A stretch of 64,000 nucleotides of DNA from Halobaculum litoreum. GTDB taxonomy: Archaea > Halobacteriota > Halobacteria > Halobacteriales > Haloferacaceae. Below are positions 16,278-24,875 of this stretch, in pieces. A model generated the notes under the pieces. It was not told the DNA's origin. It did no database searches and saw nothing but the letters and a program-made list of their open reading frames with translations. Position 1 is the stretch's first letter. Every line of letters starts with the position of its first letter. A program made the position numbers and the translations under genes. Where the stretch lies: assembly GCF_030127125.1 (NCBI RefSeq), contig NZ_CP126156.1, positions 1,178,001 to 1,242,000 on the forward strand. Reading direction: 5' to 3'.

Positions 16278-16676
16278 ATGAGCGACACCTCCGAGTCGGC
16301 CGTGACCGACGCCGACGGCGACCCCGCGGCGACACCGAAGCCCCGCGACGTCGACGCCCGCGCGTTCCGCGAGGAACTGCGCGCCGCGGTCGCCGACCAC
16401 GACCTCGTCCTCGTCGACTTCTACACGACGGGCTGTACGCTGTGTCAGAGCATCGAGCCCGTGCTCGGGAGCGTCGCCCGCGCCGCCGGGGTGCCGATCC
16501 TGCTGGTGAACCCGCGGACCGACCCCTCGCTCGTGAGCGAGCACGCCATCCGGTCGGTGCCGACGCTCGCGCTGTTCGAGGCGGGCGCGAACGGCGACCC
16601 CGTCGAGGTCGACCGCATCGCCGACGGCTTCGTCGGCGCCGAGCGGATCGTCGCGTTCGTCGAGGACGCCCGGTAG
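16278..16676 (+). CDS. Thioredoxin-fold protein with CTLC site
   Basis: The 132-residue protein has an acidic N-terminal extension of about 25 residues before a thioredoxin fold. The strand LVLVDFYTTGCTLCQSIEPV holds the redox motif C-T-L-C (Cys53 and Cys56) in place of the classical CGPC. The cis-Pro loop is IRSVPTLALFEAG. Both cysteines are kept, so dithiol-disulfide exchange is plausible, with a different redox potential from canonical thioredoxin. I chose the ATG at 16278, since the in-frame ATG at 16251 would add basic residues unlike haloarchaeal proteins. It has no obvious partner gene. Confidence 0.85.
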   Translation: MSDTSESAVTDADGDPAATPKPRDVDARAFREELRAAVADHDLVLVDFYTTGCTLCQSIEPVLGSVARAAGVPILLVNPRTDPSLVSEHAIRSVPTLALFEAGANGDPVEVDRIADGFVGAERIVAFVEDAR

Positions 16677-16684
16677 CGCCCGCG

Positions 16685-17404
16685 TCAGAAGGAGCGCAGT
16701 CTGTCCAGCGCCGGGTCCAGGTCCGTCGTCGACACCGCGAGCGAGAAGCCGTCCACCTGCGCGAGCGCCGCGGCGTGGTCCCACAGCGCGTCGGCGTCGA
16801 GCCCGTGGAGGACCACGGCGTTCGGCGTCGGCGTGACCACCCGGAGCGCCACCAGCGGCGACTCCCCGCGGGTGACGCCCGTGAACACGAGCGCACGGTC
16901 GGTCGACTGGCCGTACAGGCGGTAGAACTCCTCGGAGGACAGCGACGTGATCGCCTCGATGGAGTTGATCACGGTGTGGCCGTTCACGGTGTCGCGGTCG
17001 CCGGGGGTGATCTCGGTGGCGTCCAGCGCCTCGTACACGCGCTCGGTCGGGATCGCGGTCGGGTACTCGCGGATGTCGCGCACGATGTCGGACTCGAAGC
17101 CGGCCGACACGACGCGGGCGAACTGCCGGATCCGGGCGCCCCCGCGCGACTCGTCGATGTCGAGCAGGCCGTCGACGACGCGCGAGACGAGGCCGATGCC
17201 CGGCGACTCCCGCCGCCCGCTCTCGTAGTCGGAGACGACCGACGAGGAGACGTCCATTCGGTCGGCCAACTCGGTCTGGGAGACGTCGAAGTCGGTGCGC
17301 CACTTGCGCAGCGTCGCCCCCGGGTCGCCCGAGAGGGTGATCTCGCCGGCGATCCGGCGGGCGAGTCGCGCCCGCGCCTCGGTGGGTTCCTCGCCCGAAC
17401 TCAT
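16685..17404 (-). CDS. Helix-turn-helix (XRE-type) transcription regulator
   Basis: The 239-residue regulator has an N-terminal XRE-type HTH at about residues 32-70 (WRTDFDVSQTELADRMDVSS, then SVVSDYESGRRESPG). A C-terminal domain of about 150 residues of mixed alpha/beta type follows (ALVFTGVTRGESPLVALRVV), which may sense a ligand or mediate dimerisation. This two-part layout is common in haloarchaea, and the family has no settled function. It converges with the thioredoxin gene and is divergent from a membrane protein gene starting at 17491, with under 90 bp between them, so it may control that neighbour or itself. Confidence 0.85.
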   Translation of the reverse strand: MSSGEEPTEARARLARRIAGEITLSGDPGATLRKWRTDFDVSQTELADRMDVSSSVVSDYESGRRESPGIGLVSRVVDGLLDIDESRGGARIRQFARVVSAGFESDIVRDIREYPTAIPTERVYEALDATEITPGDRDTVNGHTVINSIEAITSLSSEEFYRLYGQSTDRALVFTGVTRGESPLVALRVVTPTPNAVVLHGLDADALWDHAAALAQVDGFSLAVSTTDLDPALDRLRSF

Positions 17405-17490
17405 ACCTCGTCGTCGGCGACGGCGTGTGTAAGGGTGTCGGCGGGCGACGCCGCCGTCGACCGGGGGTCGCCCCGGCCGGCGAAACGGCC

Positions 17491-18144
17491 ATGTCGTCCC
17501 CGTCCCTCCGTCCGCCCGTGCCCTCGACGCTCGTCCACGTCGCGCTCGCCGGGCTCCTCGCGGCGGCGCTGTTGCGCGAGAGCGACTTCTCCCGGCGCGC
17601 GGTCGCGGTCGTCCTCGCGGCGGCGGTGCTCCCGGATCTGGACTCGTTCGTCTCGCCGTTCCTCGCGGGGGCTCACCGGTCGCTCGGCCACAACGCGCTC
17701 GTGCCCCTCCTCGCCCTCGCTTTCCTCGTGTACGACACGCGGGTGCGCGAGTCGTCGTGGCTGCGCGACCGGTGGGGGACGGCGGCGCCGGGGGTCGCGT
17801 GGGTCGCGCTCGCCGGCTTCGCCGTCGCCGGCGTCGGCCTCGACTACGTCGCCAACGGCGTGAACCTGTTCTGGCCGCTCCACGACCAGTTTTACACGCT
17901 CAACGGTCGGGCCGGCCTCTCGACCCGGCGCGGCTTCTTCCAGACGTTCGTCACCCTCACGCCCGACGAGGTGCGCACGACCGAGAACCTCCACTACTCG
18001 ACCGGGGTCGACCCGTCGCCCGGCGCGGAACCGGAGAACGTCGAACGGGTGTTCCCGCTGGTGTGGGCGGGCTGGCAGCTACTGCTCGTAGCGACGAGCG
18101 TCGGCGTCCTCGGCGCGCGCTTCGCCCGGTCGCGCGAGGAGTGA
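17491..18144 (+). CDS. Membrane-bound metal-dependent hydrolase-like protein (YdjM/DUF457 type)
   Basis: The 217-residue integral membrane protein has about four to five helices. The features of the DUF457/YdjM group are present: a histidine after a short polar N-terminus (STLVHVALAGLLAAALL), then an Asp-rich motif VLPDLDSFVSPF and a GAHRSLGHNAL histidine pair that could bind metal. FWPLHDQFYTLNG is another conserved-looking loop. The family is annotated as predicted metal-dependent hydrolases, but no reaction has been shown to my knowledge. The ATG at 17491 was chosen because an upstream in-frame ATG would add an Arg-rich stretch that is a shadow of the divergent gene's promoter. Confidence 0.8.
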   Translation: MSSPSLRPPVPSTLVHVALAGLLAAALLRESDFSRRAVAVVLAAAVLPDLDSFVSPFLAGAHRSLGHNALVPLLALAFLVYDTRVRESSWLRDRWGTAAPGVAWVALAGFAVAGVGLDYVANGVNLFWPLHDQFYTLNGRAGLSTRRGFFQTFVTLTPDEVRTTENLHYSTGVDPSPGAEPENVERVFPLVWAGWQLLLVATSVGVLGARFARSREE

Positions 18145-18219
18145 GCCGGCGGGAGCGCGGTCGGGCCGTCGCGCCGCCGACACCGGCGCGTTCATCCCGC
18201 CGGCGACGGTGTGACGCGT

Positions 18220-18738
18220 ATGGACGAGTCGACGGACGCGGACGTGACCGTCAGGCCGTACGCGGACGGCGACGCCGACGCCCTGTGGTCGCTGAAGCGG
18301 GGGTTCGAGACGGGCCTCGGCGCGGGCACCGGCGGCGAGGCGAAGGCGGCGGCCTACGAGGCGAAACTGACCGGCGAGTACCGCGCGCGGTGGCTCGACT
18401 GGGTCGACCGGTGCGTCGACGAACAGCCCGAGACGGTGACCGTCGCCGCGGCGTCGGGCGACGACGGCGACCTCGCGGGCTACGTGTTCGTCCTCCCCGA
18501 GTCGCTGTCGTTCGTGTGGGACGCGGCGGTGCTCAACGAGATCTACGTCGCCCCGGCCTCCCGCGGGACCGGCGTCGCGGACGACCTGATGAGCGCGGCG
18601 GTGGCGACGGCCCGGGCACAGGACCTCCCGCTCGACCGGCTGGTGTTGGACGTCGACGGCGAGAACGACCGCGCGAAGGCGTTCTACGAGCGACACGGGT
18701 TCGCCCACTGGGGCGAGATGGTCGCCCGCGACCTGTGA
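18220..18738 (+). CDS. GNAT-family N-acetyltransferase
   Basis: The 172-residue GNAT protein transfers an acetyl group from acetyl-CoA to an amine. The N-terminal strand VTVRPYADGDADALWSLKRG starts the fold. The acetyl-CoA loop (motif A) is VAPASRGTGVADDLMSAAVA, and the C-terminal motif DVDGENDRAKAFYERHGFAH is typical of RimI-like enzymes. The acceptor substrate cannot be inferred. The ATG at 18220 is preferred to the in-frame GTG at 18211 (three codons longer). It follows the membrane protein gene by 75 bp on the same strand. Confidence 0.88.
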   Translation: MDESTDADVTVRPYADGDADALWSLKRGFETGLGAGTGGEAKAAAYEAKLTGEYRARWLDWVDRCVDEQPETVTVAAASGDDGDLAGYVFVLPESLSFVWDAAVLNEIYVAPASRGTGVADDLMSAAVATARAQDLPLDRLVLDVDGENDRAKAFYERHGFAHWGEMVARDL

Positions 18739-18753
18739 GCCGGCGCCCCGGCG

Positions 18754-19377
18754 TCACCCGTCGCCGAGCAGGCCGCCGACGGCGCCGCCGACGCTCCCGA
18801 AGACGGCCGGGTAGACGAGCCCCGCCAGCAGCGCCGCGGTGACGTACTCCGGGTGGATGCTCCCCGCGTCGCCCGCGCCGTAGGCGAACACGAACGCGCC
18901 CGCGATCGCGAGCAGGAAGTACGCCGGGACCGTGCCGAGCGCGGCGACGGCCCCGTCGCGGGCGTCGCGGGCGTCGGCGACGCGAGCGACTGCCGCCCCG
19001 GCCGCCAGCAACGCCAGCGGCGGCACCAGATACAGGTAGCCGAGGTTGGCGTCCGCGCTCGCCAGCAGGTTCGCCGCGCGCGTGCCGCCGCCGAGCGACG
19101 GCACGACCGTCGCGACGAAGTGGGCGTTGTACAGGTACCAGCCGACCGCCTGCCACGCCGCCACCGGGTCGCCGCCGAACAGGCCGGCGACGAAGTTGAG
19201 CCCCGCGAGCCGGTCCCGCACCGCCGCCGACTGCGTCACGTACGTGACGAGATACGAGAGCAGGTACGCCCCGACCGCCGCGGCGGTGCCCGGGACGAAC
19301 GCGACCCGCTCGAGGACGCTCGTTTCGTCGCCCGGTCCCGTCGCTACGCTCCCCGGTCGCTCCGATGTCTCCCCCAT
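18754..19377 (-). CDS. Haloarchaeal multi-pass membrane protein (DUF7978-like)
   Basis: The 207-residue integral membrane protein has a hydrophilic N-terminus of about 25 residues and about five hydrophobic segments, among them AVGAYLLSYLVTYVT, YLYLVPPLALLAAGAA and VPAYFLLAIAGAFVFAYGAG. A short glycine-rich end GSVGGAVGGLLGDG follows. This resembles the DUF7978 group of haloarchaeal membrane proteins; the assignment is from memory and should be checked. No transporter motif or catalytic residue is visible. The ATG at 19377 is divergent from the amidohydrolase gene at 19468, with about 90 bp shared. Confidence 0.7.
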   Translation of the reverse strand: MGETSERPGSVATGPGDETSVLERVAFVPGTAAAVGAYLLSYLVTYVTQSAAVRDRLAGLNFVAGLFGGDPVAAWQAVGWYLYNAHFVATVVPSLGGGTRAANLLASADANLGYLYLVPPLALLAAGAAVARVADARDARDGAVAALGTVPAYFLLAIAGAFVFAYGAGDAGSIHPEYVTAALLAGLVYPAVFGSVGGAVGGLLGDG

Positions 19378-19467
19378 GCAATCGGCCTGTGGCGGCCGAT
19401 GTATACCCGTTGTGGCCGACGGAACGGATTCGGAACGCTCTTTCGCGCGACGGTCCCACCGCCGGGT

Positions 19468-20664
19468 ATGCTTCTGCGGGACGCGACGCTCGTCGACGCG
19501 GCGGGCGTGCGAGTCGGGGACGTGCGGATCGACGGCGACCGGATCGCCGGGACGGGCAGCCTCTCGGCCCGGGGCGACGAGAACGTCGTCGACCTCGCGG
19601 GCAAGGCGGTGCTGCCGGGGCTCGTCGACGCGCACGTGCACTTCTCGCTGTCGGGCGAGCGGAGCGTCGAGGAGGTCGTCGGGATGAGCGACGCGGAACT
19701 GGCGCTGGTGGAGGCGCGCAACGCGCGGCGGACGCTCGCGGCCGGCGTCACCGGCGTCCGCACGATGGGGGCGGCCGGCGTCGGCGTCCACGTGCGCGAC
19801 CGGATCGCCGCCGGGGACATTCAGGGCCCGCGGACGGTGGCGAACTGCCGGTCGATCACCGCGACCGGCGGCCACGGCCACCACCTCGGGCGGGAGATCA
19901 CCGGGCCCCGGGACGCGCGGCGGGCGGTACGCGAGCAGGCGAAACGCGGCGCCGAGTTCGTGAAGTTCATGGTGACCGGCGGGGTGACGACGCCCGGCAG
20001 CGACCCGAACGCGCTCGCGCTCACGGAGGGCGAGGTGGAGGCGCTCGTCGACGAGGCGGCCCGCAGGGGCCTCCACACCGCCACGCACGCCCACGGCGCG
20101 GCCGGCGTGAAGACGGCCGTCGCCGCCGGCGTCGACACGGTCGAGCACGGCACGCTCCTCGACGACGAGGCGCTCGACCTGCTCGTCCGCGAGGACGTGA
20201 CACTCGTGCCGACGCTGTCGGCCCCCCACCACATCGTCCGCAACCTCGAGGCCGCCACCGCGGAGGACCGCACGAAGACCGAGGCGGTGTACGAGCGCCA
20301 CCTCGAGTCGTTCCGGCGCGCCGTCGAGGCGGGCGTCCGGATCGCCGGCGGCACCGACGCCGGGACGCCGTTCAACATGCACGGGGGCAACGCCGCCGAG
20401 GTCCGGTTCATGGCCGACAACGGCATGACGCCGCTGGCGGCGATCACGGCGATGACCGAGACGGCCGCCGACACCGTCGGGCTCGCGGACCAGGGGACGC
20501 TGGAGCCCGGGACGGACGCCGACCTGCTCGTCGTCGACGGCGACCCGACGGAGAACCTCACGCTGTTGAACGACCCGGCAGTCGTGCTCAAGGGCGGGGA
20601 GGCGGTCGCCGGCGGCGACCCCGCGACGAAGCGGACGGTCGCCGACGCCCGGGCCGCCGACTGA
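19468..20664 (+). CDS. Amidohydrolase family protein (imidazolonepropionase/prolidase-like)
   Basis: The 398-residue TIM-barrel hydrolase has the composite beta-sandwich of the amidohydrolase superfamily. Metal ligands are visible as VDAHVHFSLSG, a lysine in GAEFVKFMVTGG (a candidate carboxylated Lys), HTATHAHGAAG and GVDTVEHGTL, with the catalytic Asp in GGTDAGTP. The C-terminal GTLEPGTDADLLVVDGDP is the classic end of metal-dependent amidohydrolases such as Xaa-Pro dipeptidase-like and imidazolonepropionase-like members. The true substrate is unknown. The sequence is complete, unlike the other amidohydrolase of the window at 54926. Confidence 0.88.
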   Translation: MLLRDATLVDAAGVRVGDVRIDGDRIAGTGSLSARGDENVVDLAGKAVLPGLVDAHVHFSLSGERSVEEVVGMSDAELALVEARNARRTLAAGVTGVRTMGAAGVGVHVRDRIAAGDIQGPRTVANCRSITATGGHGHHLGREITGPRDARRAVREQAKRGAEFVKFMVTGGVTTPGSDPNALALTEGEVEALVDEAARRGLHTATHAHGAAGVKTAVAAGVDTVEHGTLLDDEALDLLVREDVTLVPTLSAPHHIVRNLEAATAEDRTKTEAVYERHLESFRRAVEAGVRIAGGTDAGTPFNMHGGNAAEVRFMADNGMTPLAAITAMTETAADTVGLADQGTLEPGTDADLLVVDGDPTENLTLLNDPAVVLKGGEAVAGGDPATKRTVADARAAD

Positions 20665-20703
20665 CCCCGGCTGGGGGCCGGCCGGCCGCCGTGCCGTCCG
20701 CCC

Positions 20704-21345
20704 CTACGCCTCGAAGTCGACGTCGTCGACGAACGTGGCCGGACGGTCCCCGCCGACGGCCGCGGCGTACTCGTCGCGGTGGACGGAGAACCGGCGCACG
20801 TCGTGGACCGTGCCGTCGTCGTCCGCGATCCGGTTGCGGAGCAGCCCCTCCTCGCGGCCGCCCATCGACGCGACGTACTTCTCGATCGCGCGTGCCGACT
20901 GCTCGTTCTCCGGGAGGACGCTCACGGCGACGACGTCGAGGTCCAGGCGGTCGAACGCCAGCGTCGCCAGCGCACGGGCGCGCTCGCCCGAGTAGCCGCG
21001 ACCCCAGTAGGGTTTCCGCAGCCAGATCCCCAGCGTCGCGCTCCGGCGGTCCCAGTCTACCTGGAGGCCGGTGTTGCCGGCGTACTCGCCGGCGCCGTCC
21101 TCGCCCTCACGTGGGATCACAGCGTACACCGCGTTCTCGTGGTCGGCCCAGCCCTCGCGGAACGTGGACTGGACCGTCGCGCTCTCCTTCGGCGTCGCGT
21201 GGGGCGACCAGTTGAGGTGCGTGCACTCCTCGCCGATCGTCTCCGACCGACGCTCGCCGGCGTGTTCGTAGAACGCCAACGCGTCGACGGCCTCGTCGTG
21301 GCGGTCCAGCCTGAGCCGGTCGGTCAGGATGCGGTCGGGGAACAC
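20704..21345 (-). CDS. GNAT acetyltransferase, RimJ/RimL type
   Basis: The 213-residue acetyltransferase belongs to the ribosomal-protein-alanine acetyltransferase-like group. It starts with FPDRILTDRLRLDR, the typical RimJ/RimL opening. The acetyl-CoA loop is LRKPYWGRGYSGERARALAT and the late motif is VLPENEQSARAIEKYVASMG. I placed the start at a GTG (21345) because the conserved domain begins there; longer frames add unconserved Arg/His-rich sequence. A TATA-like GTATAG lies at 21368-21373, about 26 bp upstream, which supports that start. The target protein or small molecule is unknown. It is divergent from glutaredoxin. Confidence 0.82.
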   Translation of the reverse strand: MFPDRILTDRLRLDRHDEAVDALAFYEHAGERRSETIGEECTHLNWSPHATPKESATVQSTFREGWADHENAVYAVIPREGEDGAGEYAGNTGLQVDWDRRSATLGIWLRKPYWGRGYSGERARALATLAFDRLDLDVVAVSVLPENEQSARAIEKYVASMGGREEGLLRNRIADDDGTVHDVRRFSVHRDEYAAAVGGDRPATFVDDVDFEA

Positions 21346-21445
21346 GACCGGACCGACGGGCCTCCGCGTATAGTTCCCGATGGAGGTGTGGTGGCGTGCC
21401 ACACGATCGACCGCCGGCTCCGCACCCCCGGCGCACACCCCGACG

Positions 21446-21455
21446 GAGTTTAAGT
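21446..21455 (+). promoter_or_regulatory. TATA-like element for glutaredoxin gene
   Basis: GAGTTTAAGT lies about 27-36 bp before the ATG at 21482 in otherwise GC-rich DNA, the normal distance for a leaderless haloarchaeal transcript. Confidence 0.4.
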
Positions 21456-21481
21456 CCCGCGCGCCGCAACCGTCGAGTGCG

Positions 21482-21742
21482 ATGTCCGACCTCGTCCTCT
21501 ACGAACTGGAAGGCTGCCCGTACTGCGCGAAGGTGACGAACAAGCTGGCCGAACTCGGCCTCGAGTACGAGTCGATCAAGGTGCCGCGCTCGCACGACGA
21601 GCGGACCGAGGTGCGGGAGGTGTCCGGCCAGACGGGCGTCCCCGTCCTCGTCGACGAGGCGCACGGCGTCGACGGGATGGCCGAGTCCGACAACATCGTC
21701 GCGTACCTCGAGGAGACGTACGGCGACGGCGCCGCCGCGTAA
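21482..21742 (+). CDS. Glutaredoxin family protein
   Basis: The 86-residue single-domain glutaredoxin has the dithiol site in YELEGCPYCAKV (Cys12 and Cys15), the canonical CPYC. The cis-Pro loop is GQTGVPVLVDE and the following GMAESDNIVAYLEE is the glutathione-type binding strand region. Haloarchaea use gamma-glutamylcysteine rather than glutathione, so the natural thiol partner is probably that; this is inference from the clade. The ATG at 21482 has a TATA-like element at the right distance. Confidence 0.92.
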   Translation: MSDLVLYELEGCPYCAKVTNKLAELGLEYESIKVPRSHDERTEVREVSGQTGVPVLVDEAHGVDGMAESDNIVAYLEETYGDGAAA

Positions 21743-21865
21743 GCCGGCGGCCGCGGTCCCCGCTTTTCGGTTCGGTCGCGCTCTCGTCCGCCCGGAGCCG
21801 CGGCTCCCTCGTCGACGGCGGGAACGAACGCTCCGGGACGACTCCGGCGGGGGGCCGGGCTTCGA

Positions 21866-22849
21866 TCAGGCTTCTGCGGGTTCGTCGGAGCGCTCGCGGA
21901 TCAGTTCGCGGATACGCTCGGGGTCGTCGGCGCGCGACAGCTCCAGCATGGTGACGATGGCGGTGCCCTCGACGGTCTCCTCCTTCGGCTCGTCGTCGCC
22001 CTCGGTGAAGTAGACGGCGCGGGTGCCGGTGACGCGCCCGAGCGACCCCATCAGCTTCGCGCGCTTCTGGGCCGTCCGCGTGAACGGCGAGTGGCCGGTC
22101 AACAGCGTGAATTCGACGCGCGGCTCGGCCTCGTCCTCGCTCACGGCGGTGAAGGGCGCCCGTTGCGTCGGGTGGACGGCGAACCCCGCCCGCGAGAGCA
22201 CGCCGTACACGTGTTCGTCGTCCGGGTCGACCTCGGGCGGCTCCGGCGTCGGGTCCGCCTCGCGGACCTCGCCCGCACCCTCCAGCACCCGCACGGGGTC
22301 GGAGAAGGGGCGGTCGAACAGGTCCTCCAACTGGACGGCGACCTCGACGGAGGCGTTCATGCCGTCCTCGTACTTGGCCACCGTGCGACGCGAGACGCCG
22401 AGTTCGTCGGCGAGTCGGCCGAGGCTCCAGCCGCGCTCGCGGCGTTCGTCGGCGACGGTGTCGCCGTCGATGTTGACGTACAGGCCGCCGGGGGCCGCGT
22501 AGATGAGCGGCGGCACCTCCTCGACGACGAGGTCGTACAGCGTGTCGGGGTGGATGGCCGGCACGCCGTGGCGGAAGTAGACGACGCCCGGCTTCAGCTC
22601 CTCGTCGCGCGTCCGCAGGCCCACGAGGATGGGCGTCGCCGAGAGGTACTCCCCCAGACGGCGCATCTCCGCGCCGGTCTCCCGGTCGAAGGCGTCGACG
22701 TTGCCGAGCACCTTCACGAGGAGGAGGTCCTCCCCGCGCCGGGCGGCGACGTCGAAGCTCTTGGGGCGCACCGCACAGCGTTCGCTGACCAGGAAGTCGG
22801 CGTCCGCGAGCATGGCGGTCACGTTCCCGACCAGCGCCTTCCGGGACAT
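21866..22849 (-). CDS. Archaeal HTH-type transcription regulator (COG1395 type)
   Basis: The 327-residue archaeal regulator has an N-terminal nuclease-like or sensor domain ([20 protein letters not shown]), a central XRE-type HTH ([20 protein letters not shown], then [20 protein letters not shown]), and a C-terminal domain ending at about residue 327. This arrangement matches the widespread 'putative HTH-type transcriptional regulatory protein' of archaea. I chose ATG 22849, since GTATAT at 22874-22879 is at the expected TATA distance; a longer frame begins at 22870. Regulated targets are unknown. Confidence 0.86.
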   Translation of the reverse strand: MSRKALVGNVTAMLADADFLVSERCAVRPKSFDVAARRGEDLLLVKVLGNVDAFDRETGAEMRRLGEYLSATPILVGLRTRDEELKPGVVYFRHGVPAIHPDTLYDLVVEEVPPLIYAAPGGLYVNIDGDTVADERRERGWSLGRLADELGVSRRTVAKYEDGMNASVEVAVQLEDLFDRPFSDPVRVLEGAGEVREADPTPEPPEVDPDDEHVYGVLSRAGFAVHPTQRAPFTAVSEDEAEPRVEFTLLTGHSPFTRTAQKRAKLMGSLGRVTGTRAVYFTEGDDEPKEETVEGTAIVTMLELSRADDPERIRELIRERSDEPAEA

Positions 22850-22873
22850 ACCGAAGTATAGACCGCTCACGAC

Positions 22874-22879
22874 GTATAT
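22874..22879 (-). promoter_or_regulatory. TATA-like element for the COG1395-type regulator
   Basis: Read on the complement this is ATATAC, centred about 27 bp upstream of the ATG at 22849. It argues for that start over the in-frame ATG at 22870. Confidence 0.4.
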
Positions 22880-23008
22880 GCGTTGTGCCGCTCGTACGAG
22901 CCGCCATCCGGACGCCCGCTTGCGGTCACGGCGACGACACGGCCGACAGAGCTATACCCGTGTTGGCGACGCGAAAGGCCCAATCCGTGTCGGACGCTTC
23001 CACCGGAC

Positions 23009-24333
23009 GTGACGGTCCTCGGCCTCGACGACACCGACTCCCGATCCCGGGGGATGTGCACCACCTACCTCGCGACGCTGGCGGCCGAGCGGCTCGTCGA
23101 CGCCGGCGCGAGCGTCGAGCGGCGGCTCCTCGTCAGGCTCAACCCCGCCGTCGAGCACAAGACCCGCGGCAACGCCGCGCTCGCGCTCCACACCGACGCC
23201 GCCCCGGAGACGGCGCTGGCGGTCGGGACCGATCTGGTGGAGCGGTACGCGGTCGCCGACGACCCGCGCACCTCCCCGGGCGTCGTCGTCGCCGACTGCG
23301 CGCCAGGGGCGGTGCCGCCGGCGGTCGCCGACTTCGCCCGCGACGCCCTCCGCGAGTTCCACGACCTCGAGGACGCCCTCGCGGTCGCCGACGCCGCGGG
23401 GCTCGAGACGCGCGGCTGGGCGGCCGACGGGCCGGCCGACGGCGCCGGCGAGAGCCCGGAGGGGTGGTCGGACGCGGCCGGATCGGCGCGCTCGCGGCCG
23501 TCGGCGCGTGGCGCGCGTTCGACGACTGGACGTACGAGCACGTCTCCTACCGCGAGTTCGACCGCTGCGGGACGCCCCGCGAGGTCGACGCGGCGAGCGT
23601 GTTCGCGGCCGCCGACGCGGGCTACCCGGACGTGTGGGACACCGTCGACCGCGTCGAGGGCGAGGCGGTGTGCGTCCCGAACGCGCCGGGCCCGATCCTC
23701 CACGGGATCCGCGGCGAGGACCCCGAGGCCGTCCGCGCGGTCGCGGCCGGGATCGAGAGCGAGTCGGTCGAGCGGACGGCGACGTTCGTCACCAACCAGG
23801 GGACCGATGCCCACCTGCGCGACGGGCGGCTCGGCTCCCTGCGCGACGGGCGGGCGTACCGCGTCGACGCGACGGTGACCGCGGCGCCCGAGACGCGCCG
23901 CGGCGGCCACGTGTTCCTCGCCGTCGGCGACGACGCGGCCGCCCCCGACGCGGCGCTCCCCTGCGTCGCCTTCGAGCCGACGAAGCGGTTCCGCGACCGG
24001 GTGCGCGCGCTCCGCGTCGGCGACGCCCTCACCGTCTGCGGCGAGGTCGACGACGGCACGCTGAAGCTGGAGAAGTTCGCCGTCCGCGATCTGGTCACGT
24101 CGGCGCCGGCGGTGCCGACCTGCCCGGACTGCGACCGGTCGATGGAGTCCGCCGGCGCGGGACAGGGGTACCGGTGTCGCGACTGCGGGACGAGCGAGCC
24201 CGGGAAAGTCGAGCGGCCGCTCGACAGGGAGCTCGACCGCGGCTGGTACGAGGTGCCGCCGTGCGCCCGGCGACACGTCGCCAAACCGCTCGTCCGCGGT
24301 GGGTTCGACGCGCCCACCCACCCCGAACGGTAG
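23009..24333 (+). pseudogene. tiaS: tRNA(Ile2) 2-agmatinylcytidine synthetase TiaS, one-base frameshift
   Basis: TiaS attaches agmatine to C34 of tRNA-Ile2 so that it reads AUA; it is essential in archaea. The first frame starts at a GTG with VTVLGLDDTDSRSRGMCTTY (the ATP-binding start of the family) and runs to about GWSD. The second frame continues GRGRIGALAAVGAWRAFDDW, the kinase-like core and OB fold. It ends with a zinc ribbon: CPDCDRS, then YRCRDCGTSEPG. The frame change lies near 23461-23475 and needs one extra base, for example a G in TCGGAC. Because the gene should be essential and both halves look fully conserved, a sequencing error is the best explanation. It converges with the NUDIX gene with no bases between the stops. 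Confidence 0.88.
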
Positions 24334-24873
24334 TCAGGCGCCGGCGCCGTCCGCGTCCGCCTCTCGGTCGAACACCGCGGCCAGCAGGTCGCGGTCCCAC
24401 GGGCTGACCCCGCCGTCCGCCTCGAAGCCGGCGACGGTGTCGAACCGGACCGCACTCGTCTCGTCGCCCGCGGCCGGGTCGCCCGCCGTCGACGACCGGT
24501 CGACGACGAACCGGATCCCGACGACCGAGCGGTCGGGCTTGACCGTGTGGTCGACGGAGAACAGCGTCAGGTCGGCCGGGGCGACGCGGACGCCGGTCTC
24601 CTCGCAGAGTTCCCGTGCGGCGCCCACGGCGGGGGACTCGTCGTGTTCGAGGTTGCCGCCGGGGGTGCCCCACCGGCCCCGGTGGGGGTCGACGGCCCGG
24701 CGGCCGAGCAACACGCGGTCGCCGTCGCGGACGACGACGCTCGCGACGGGCTTGCTGTTGCGCCAGACGATCCGGTCACACGACGGGCAGTAGCGCCGCT
24801 CGCGCCCCTCGGCCGTCCGCCGGCCGAGTTCCTTGCCACACAGCGGACAGTAGTCGCCGACGACGGTGATCAT
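24334..24873 (-). CDS. NUDIX hydrolase with N-terminal zinc ribbon
   Basis: The 179-residue protein has a zinc ribbon (CPLCGKEL and YCPSCDRIVW, Cys9/12/29/32) followed by a NUDIX domain, the NADH-pyrophosphatase-like arrangement. The NUDIX box reads GGNLEHDESPAVGAARELCE then ETGV (about residues 72-95) and has all the Glu residues for metal binding. It should hydrolyse a nucleoside diphosphate linked to another moiety, such as NADH or a nucleotide sugar; the substrate is not determined. It lies 2 bp after the threonine synthase gene, so the two are cotranscribed, although no pathway link is known. Confidence 0.9.
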   Translation of the reverse strand: MITVVGDYCPLCGKELGRRTAEGRERRYCPSCDRIVWRNSKPVASVVVRDGDRVLLGRRAVDPHRGRWGTPGGNLEHDESPAVGAARELCEETGVRVAPADLTLFSVDHTVKPDRSVVGIRFVVDRSSTAGDPAAGDETSAVRFDTVAGFEADGGVSPWDRDLLAAVFDREADADGAGA

Positions 24874-24875
24874 CG

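Noticed and set aside
22885-23010. Alternative upstream start of tiaS at a GTG near 22987
   Set aside because: That GTG is in the frame of the second half only and encodes Arg-rich sequence before the break. The conserved VLGLDDTDS is in the frame starting at 23009.
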